A DNA stretch of 64,000 bases, from NCBI GenBank assembly GCA_003260075.1, contig QLIY01000593.1, positions 34,616 to 98,615 of the forward strand. Reading direction: 5' to 3'. Shown here piece after piece: positions 59,059-64,000 of this stretch (position 1 is its first letter; each line of letters opens with the position of its first letter). The position numbers were made by a program, and so were the translations under genes. The notes below the pieces were generated by a model, which had not been told where the DNA came from, ran no database searches, and saw only the letters and a list, made by a program, of their open reading frames with translations. The DNA comes from Phallusia mammillata. Taxonomy: Eukaryota; Chordata; Ascidiacea; Phlebobranchia; Ascidiidae.

Positions 59059-59319
59059 AAAATTTAATCAGTTATTAACAACTGTCATTATGTTTACAGC
59101 TAGGAGGGTATATAACCCTAAGTTAACATTAGCAGACATAGAAAATTATTTTGCTGAAAATGTCGAATGCACGACGTGGGGAGTTTGTTCAACAAACCTT
59201 AAAAAGGAAAGGATCAGGAGAAGAGCTTTTCGCATCTGGAAAGAAAGCGAAGCAGATTTAGGAAACGAGAAGAGTGTCTACGACAATGTAAATTTCATCT
59301 CAGACACACGATCGCGCGT

Positions 59320-59502
59320 ATGGGCCTTTACGACCAAGAGCAAGGAGAACGCAATGATTCCGTTTGGTGGGGGTACGATATGGATCGGGCCCTTCGAAAT
59401 GGAGAGTGGCCATCCTGGAGCAGCCCATGGGCTTATTACATCATTAGAGCCAGGGAGGTCCAGAGAAAGCAGCAGTTTATGGAGAAAGGGTGGAGTGAGT
59501 AA
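59320..59502 (+). CDS. Overlapping frame inside the replicase gene
   Basis: 60 codons, ATG to stop, in the +2 frame relative to the replicase. The peptide (rich in Trp and charged residues, for example SPWAYYIIRAREVQRKQQFM) looks more protein-like than the Gly/Pro-rich replicase frame over the same interval. It could be a small overlapping gene, as some hamaparvoviruses carry (NP), or the true replicase frame between two compensating indels. Confidence 0.3.
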   Translation: MGLYDQEQGERNDSVWWGYDMDRALRNGEWPSWSSPWAYYIIRAREVQRKQQFMEKGWSE

Positions 59503-60590
59503 GATTCTCCAACATATGGATATCAAAACAGAATATCTACAGTCAGTTAAAAATAAAGTAGAGTATGTGAATTACATGTGGAAACAGCAGAAAGATGAAC
59601 TACCACAATCACTAAAAAATTGGATACAACACTGGGGTGAAAAAGGATCTAGCTATAGCAATGAAGATCAATACATTTTAAATGGTTACAAAAAGTTCGG
59701 AAGCAAGCCTACAAAAAATGAATGGTCCAAATATCTAACTGATAAATTTGGGTTAGGATATTCGCAAATCAAGATTAACAGAAGTTATGTGAGCTGGCCA
59801 AAAACATCTAGAAACAATCTTCAAAATATACTGGGCAGATTGAAACGACGTCAAGCAAAGCCAATGTCAGGACAAGTAGCTATGAAGGTCTTTAACGATA
59901 TTCTCAACAACATTAAAATAGGCAAGACAGACGATTCTATCTTAAACAGAGATGAGGTTGAATTAGCACTTATTTATGCAGCACTCGAAGGTAGAACCGA
60001 GGACATAGAACTAAGCAAGCACCTACTAATGGAAGGAGACGCTGGAGCAGGCAAAACAACACTTGTAAAAATATTTTTTCCCGACAACATCGCATCCACA
60101 ATGCCGAATGATGCTAAAGGTGTAGGTCAAATGGAGATGGCAACAGGTCATAGGGTTCTTAAAGTAGATGACGCCAGTGATGCCTTCTGGCAAAATTCAG
60201 AAATTCTCAGTGCAATATACACAATGCACCAAAATAGCTGGGAGGCCAAGATACATTCAAGCAAACAAAAGAACGCAGCAACTATGGCAGTCATAACTTC
60301 AATAACATTCATAACTTAGCCAGAATTTCAGAAGTCTGCGACTTACGAGGAGCAAAACGCCGGTTTACAGTTCTAGAGTTTCATGGTAAGCTAAAGATGG
60401 ATCAACGCTATAAGATAGGAGCATACACTGCTGAGGAATTCCTGGAAACATGGTTGAATACATTCAAGTTTAGAAAGTTTAATATTAAATGTCAACACAT
60501 AAAAGATATATACGTAAGTATGATTGCAATAACCTGTGACGAAATGGAAGAAAATGGTAACGATGAAGAATTAATTGAAGAACCTTCCAT

Positions 60591-60630
60591 TACCGTTACC
60601 GAAGAAGAGCAGGACAACGTTACCGTTACC
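60591..60630. repeat. CGTTACC motifs inside the replicase gene
   Basis: Two double motifs (taccgttacc at 60591-60600, cgttaccgttacc at 60618-60630), with ggtaacg also at 60555. Identical to the motifs at both ends of the element. Confidence 0.5.
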
Positions 60631-60749
60631 ACAAGTTTGTTACAAGATTTAGAAAATGCAATGAAAACCACTGATGATCCATCAACGAGCACAGAGCAAC
60701 AACAACAAGTAGACCAAGAAGAAACTCTTGACGATATACTCGCTGCAGC

Positions 60750-61052
60750 ATGCATAGAGTTAGAAGGAGGCTGGACTTTGGTGAATTCATCAATTTTGAA
60801 TCAAATGACGAAGGATACGAATCAGACACCGATAGTGAAAGAGAAGACGAAGGAGGACATAGACACGCAATCGCAAGCTATCAAATCTCCTGTGCATGCC
60901 AACCTTATGACAACAGAATCGATCCCCCATGGAGTAACAACGCCGCTTATCAACAATGGGATGGAAGAAGACTCACAATTATATTTCGATGCAGAATTGT
61001 AATAACAGTAAATGTACATTTGGCAACCAATATGCTCATCATCAATATGTAA
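60750..61052 (+). CDS. Overlapping acidic frame at the replicase 3' end
   Basis: 100 codons from ATG 60750 to TAA 61050-61052. It begins with an Arg-rich RRRLDFGEF (an RxL cyclin-docking-like pattern), followed by a Ser/Asp/Glu tract (YESDTDSEREDEGG) resembling casein-kinase-2 sites. It ends 50 bp beyond the other frame, inside the AATAAA. It could be the authentic C-terminus after a second frameshift, or a separate small protein. Confidence 0.35.
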   Translation: MHRVRRRLDFGEFINFESNDEGYESDTDSEREDEGGHRHAIASYQISCACQPYDNRIDPPWSNNAAYQQWDGRRLTIIFRCRIVITVNVHLATNMLIINM

Positions 61053-61056
61053 TAAA
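61051..61056 (+). promoter_or_regulatory. Polyadenylation signal of the replicase-like gene
   Basis: AATAAA 49 nt after the replicase stop codon. Confidence 0.55.
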
Positions 61057-61120
61057 TATGGAGTGTAAATATATTAATGGCGTTGTATCGTTTGAAACAC
61101 TTAGAGAATTATTATAATTG

Positions 61121-61173
61121 CGTTACCGTATTATTGTTATTTGCGTTACCGTTCAATATAATCACATGTTCTG
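61121..61173. repeat. Right end of the viral element
   Basis: cgttaccg at 61121-61128 and 61144-61151. Host DNA paralogous to 31372 resumes at 61174. An 8-bp inverted pair (atcacatg and catgtgat) straddles the junction. No long terminal inverted repeat matching the left end is found, so the right terminus looks truncated. Confidence 0.5.
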
Positions 61174-63400
61174 ATTTCATGTGATTTTGTTAAATTACCT
61201 TGCAGATCATCACGTCCCGGACTACAGAAAAGTCATAATAAAACCGTGCACTGACAAGACTTTGTTTTGTTACTTTAAATTAGTTCAATTTGTTGCAGCA
61301 GGATATTCGTTAATGCTCATCACGAAACTGAAGAATGCAATGTAAATCGTCATTTGGCGTGTTGTGAAAACAAACGTTGGTTTACTTTTTTTCAGTGATG
61401 CATGCGCTGTATTAAAGCTAGAATGTATAGTCGCTTCTAGTGAAAGTTGATAACAAAAGACCAGTATATGACAAAAAAACACTAATATGCAAGACTTATA
61501 ACTGCCATAACGCAACTATTTTGCAAGGTTTAAAGCCACTCTAGCGGGAGATGCTAACAATAGAAGCACAAGTTTATTTTGCGTTGGTTTATTTTATGGT
61601 GAACCAGAATGTCTTATATTGTCTTGTATGATGTGAAAACAATAGATATTCCACCTGTTGCGTGTTCTCGCAGGTTCTGCCCCCCCCCCTGGTGAGGCAA
61701 AGCTAGAGTGTATGTTAGTACGATTTCGTTGATCTGCAATGCTAAATAAACACAGTTCAATATTCTTCTGTGTACATACTTTTGTATGGTCTGTAATCAT
61801 GGGCGCAACTAGGGGGGCAGGTTAGTCGGCATGCCAGGTCCCTTTTCTATCGACGTTATTGCGTATAACGGCTCTCTTGCAGCGCCGAAAACCCGTTCGT
61901 TCGCATCAAAGATAAAAATAACTTTCAAATGACAGGACAAGGCGCCGGCACAGCAGTAAATCGCTTCATCGGCATGTATTGCGATGGTAAAAACGAAGTT
62001 TCTGCGATGTATTTATACAACAACCTAAATAACCGCAACAACGATCTTTGTTTGAAAACGTATTCACATGTAAACACACACAAAAAATGTTTATCGGCGT
62101 GTTTATCGAACGAGTTTATTTGTTACGAAACAATGCCTTATAAGTTTAAAACGTCAATATACTATCACAATGGACTTTGTGACTTAAAAGTGTTACTTTT
62201 TTACGGCATTCGAAGCCGTACTGGTCCAATCCAACGACGAATCCCAGTTTTTTTTAGATTATTAGTGTAAATTCGCGTCGGATCATTCGATCAACCTATG
62301 ATACGCACTTAGCAATTCAATCGTTTTTGGGAAAGTCGTATTGGTAGTTCGTTGCCTGCCCCCCTAATTTTCCGCTAGTTGCGCCACTGTCTGTAATCAT
62401 TACATTGGAAAAACTAAAAACCTTTTAAGCGAAAAACGCAACTGTAAGATCCCATCAATGTGATGTTTGTAAAAAAAGATTAATTTAAAGTGACTTTTTT
62501 AACACACATGTTGACTTAGACGTATGAACAAAATAAGAAGTTGAATCAAATTTACTTTGTAACGAATTTTGTTCAACCGCTTTGTGAGAATACTCAACAC
62601 AAAACTAAAGAACACAATGTAAATCGTCATTTGGCGTGTATTGTAAACAAACGTTGTTTTACTGATTTTTACTTTTTTATCACTGTAGTTTCTGTTAAAT
62701 CGCTAATTGTTGATAGATATCACACATAGGTATCTCAGTTACTAACATAAAAGCTAGCTAATCTGACCACATGTCATACGCAAAGCTACTAATATATAAG
62801 TAATAATGCAAGTTTACCACAAATTTAGCGTATACGTTGTCAAGGTATTGTGACATCATCAACGGCCATGCGTCACTTTGTTCCACAGTGCATGACAGGA
62901 ATTACCGTGTGAACTTAATGAGTGGCAATTTCCTGCACTTGCAAAACCACACATCAGGCGGAGGTCGCAGCTGCACAGACGATTAGTTACGCGGTAAAGC
63001 TAGTTTGTATGTTAGTTAAATTTGTTAGTACGATTTCGTTGGTCTGATATGCTAAAGAAGCACAGGTTTAATATTCCACTGCCTACCCCCCCCCCGTGTG
63101 AACTTAATGAGTGGCAATTTCCTGCACTTGCAAAACCACACATCAGGCGGAGGTCGCAGCTGCACAGACGATTAGTTACGCGGTAAAGCTAGTTTGTATG
63201 TTAGTTAAATTTGTTAGTACGATTTCGTTGGTCTGATATGCTAAAGAAGCACAGGTTTAATATTCCACTGCCTAAATATTCCACCTTTGGTCTGTAATCT
63301 TGAATTAGATTTGAGAAACTAAAAACCGTTGTAGGCGAAACGTAACTGCAAATGAAGCAAGTGACACAAAATCAATATTGCCCAAAGATATATTTTCCAC
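61174..63400. repeat. 2.2-kb segment paralogous to 31372-33300
   Basis: Host sequence matching the 31 kb unit almost throughout, apart from the hAT insertion at 61798-62389. C-run joins lie at 61680-61689 and 63086-63095, the latter restarting the preceding 170 bp. A decayed finger lies at 62450-62520. Confidence 0.8.
61798..62389. mobile_element. 592-bp hAT-type element with 8-bp TSD and a 113-codon frame
   Basis: Ends catgggcgcaactagg and ctagttgcgccactg are imperfect inverted repeats. tctgtaat flanks at 61790-61797 and 62390-62397. The paralogue at 32441-32470 is uninterrupted (tctgtaatcgtgcattac), giving an empty site. An open frame of 113 codons (61929-62270), with several Cys and Tyr, has no resemblance to a hAT transposase that I can see. 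It is probably chance or a captured fragment. Confidence 0.85.
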
Positions 63401-63439
63401 AAAGATTTGGTCACAAAAGTTCGTACTTAAAAAGAAAGT

Positions 63440-64000
63440 GTTCGAAAAGTGAAAAAAAAGAAAAGTGTTCAGCCCAAATAACTTTAAATTATTACACTTC
63501 AAAATTTTAACTTATTGTACATCAGTTGTAATCTTACGACTGTGTAAATGTTTAAGACCCAATGTGTTAAAGTGGGATTGTTGCTCAGCCAAATGTCATA
63601 TTGCGAACCAGCTGATGTCCATTAGCTATTCTTTTGGGAATTAGGCATAGCAGATGGTCAAACCTATGCTTTGGGTCGAACATGGATATGTGATGTCACA
63701 ACAAAACATTTAAATCATAAATTTGTAATGTATATGCCCCAAACACTAAGTTGTATAAATATTGTGGCCGAACCTTTAAAAAAATATGATAGTTTCTTTT
63801 TATTTAAGCTTTTTCCAACATTTCATTGAGTTTGGTCAGAAACTTGCTGTTCAATGCAATCACACACGTTGTATCAAAAGAAAAGAGAAAGAATAGAGCA
63901 AAAAAATAAAACTTTAACTTTAGAAAGATTCCCCAAATTGTTGCTAAGATCCACGACTCATTTTCAAGCTGCTCTTATGACTGAATAATTAAAGTGACAT
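63440..64000 (+). other. ZNF upstream unit continuing out of the window
   Basis: Contains a degraded promoter/leader block at about 63575-63630 (ggattgttgctcagcc, atattgcgaaccagctgatg). A further ZNF copy may lie beyond 64000. No gene is visible within the stretch. Confidence 0.4.

Larger units (their letters stand above)
59090..61002 (+). pseudogene. Parvovirus-like replicase (NS1-type) with SF3 helicase, frame broken in motif C
   Basis: ATG 59090 opens 409 codons. SF3 helicase features are visible: Walker A GDAGAGKTT (residues 316-324), Walker B-type HRVLKVDDASD (about 354-364), a B'-like Lys-rich stretch (383-400), and the start of motif C (VITS, 401-404). The frame is then lost, and a stop follows at 60317-60319. 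The helicase continuation is recognisable in another frame directly after the break and runs to 60397-61002, which ends as an acidic Asn/Gln/Thr-rich C-terminus at TAA 61000-61002. A one-base loss near 60300 explains it. The N-terminal part (1-250) should hold the HUH nickase of parvoviral NS1. I see no clear HUH, only GHPGAAHG (107-114) and a Tyr-rich YVNYMWKQ (159-166). A replication role is inferred from the helicase class. Confidence 0.6.

Noticed and set aside
57241-61002. Interpretation as a polyomavirus/papillomavirus or adintovirus
   Set aside because: No DnaJ or origin-binding domain before the helicase, no PolB or integrase; the Gly-rich capsid and small two-gene layout fit parvovirus-like elements better.
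62541-62729. 62-codon frame also present at 32560-32769
   Set aside because: Repeated because of the segmental duplication; it overlaps a decayed finger and has no independent support.

Overview
The window looks like AT-rich nuclear DNA of an invertebrate chordate, tentatively a solitary ascidian (Ciona-like). The grounds are intron-exon structure (pyrimidine-tract AG acceptors before coding exons, AATAAA signals), a relaxin-receptor-type GPCR exon, arrays of C2H2 zinc-finger exons, many small hAT-type elements with 8-bp target duplications, and a parvovirus-like endogenous element. The species cannot be proved from sequence alone.

Layout. 1-0.65 kb: last exon of an LGR/relaxin-receptor-like GPCR. 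0.65-9 kb: non-coding DNA rich in hAT MITEs, direct duplications and long G runs. 9-56 kb: a birth-and-death cluster of C2H2 zinc-finger (ZNF) genes, all on the + strand, at about 11.1, 16.3, 18.5, 21.3, 26.0, 35.4, 39.3, 45.0, 49.4, 51.5 and 54.5 kb, with single-finger relics between them. Only the 39.3 kb gene is visibly intact (372 codons, 12 fingers). The 51.5 kb copy has 12 good fingers but runs into an undetermined base. The others carry frameshifts, stops or gaps. Each copy travelled with its own upstream DNA, including a conserved block of about 120 bp (TATAAAT followed by a conserved leader) that looks like a shared promoter/first exon. Several such blocks now stand without a gene.

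56.7-61.2 kb: the most unusual part. A compact element of about 4.2 kb lies between host sequences that are nearly contiguous in a paralogous copy at 31 kb. It has a palindrome-rich left end, a TATA box, an open 595-codon capsid-like ORF, a polyA signal, then a replicase-like ORF with an SF3 helicase (Walker A and B visible) that loses its frame inside motif C, and repeated CGTTACC motifs at both ends. It resembles a parvovirus (hamaparvovirus/densovirus-like), but with the capsid gene upstream of the replication gene. 61.2-64 kb returns to the ZNF-type upstream duplication and holds another hAT element.

Assembly caution. Many G or C runs (short ones nearly all 9-13 nt, long ones 43-156 nt) and single n positions sit exactly where flanking sequence is repeated. 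Paralogous copies show ordinary sequence in the same places. These runs are best read as gap placeholders or sequencing artefacts, and some duplications, including the 1,724-bp tandem copy at 16.8-20.2 kb, may be unmerged haplotypes. Apparent pseudogenization of several ZNF copies should be judged with this in mind.
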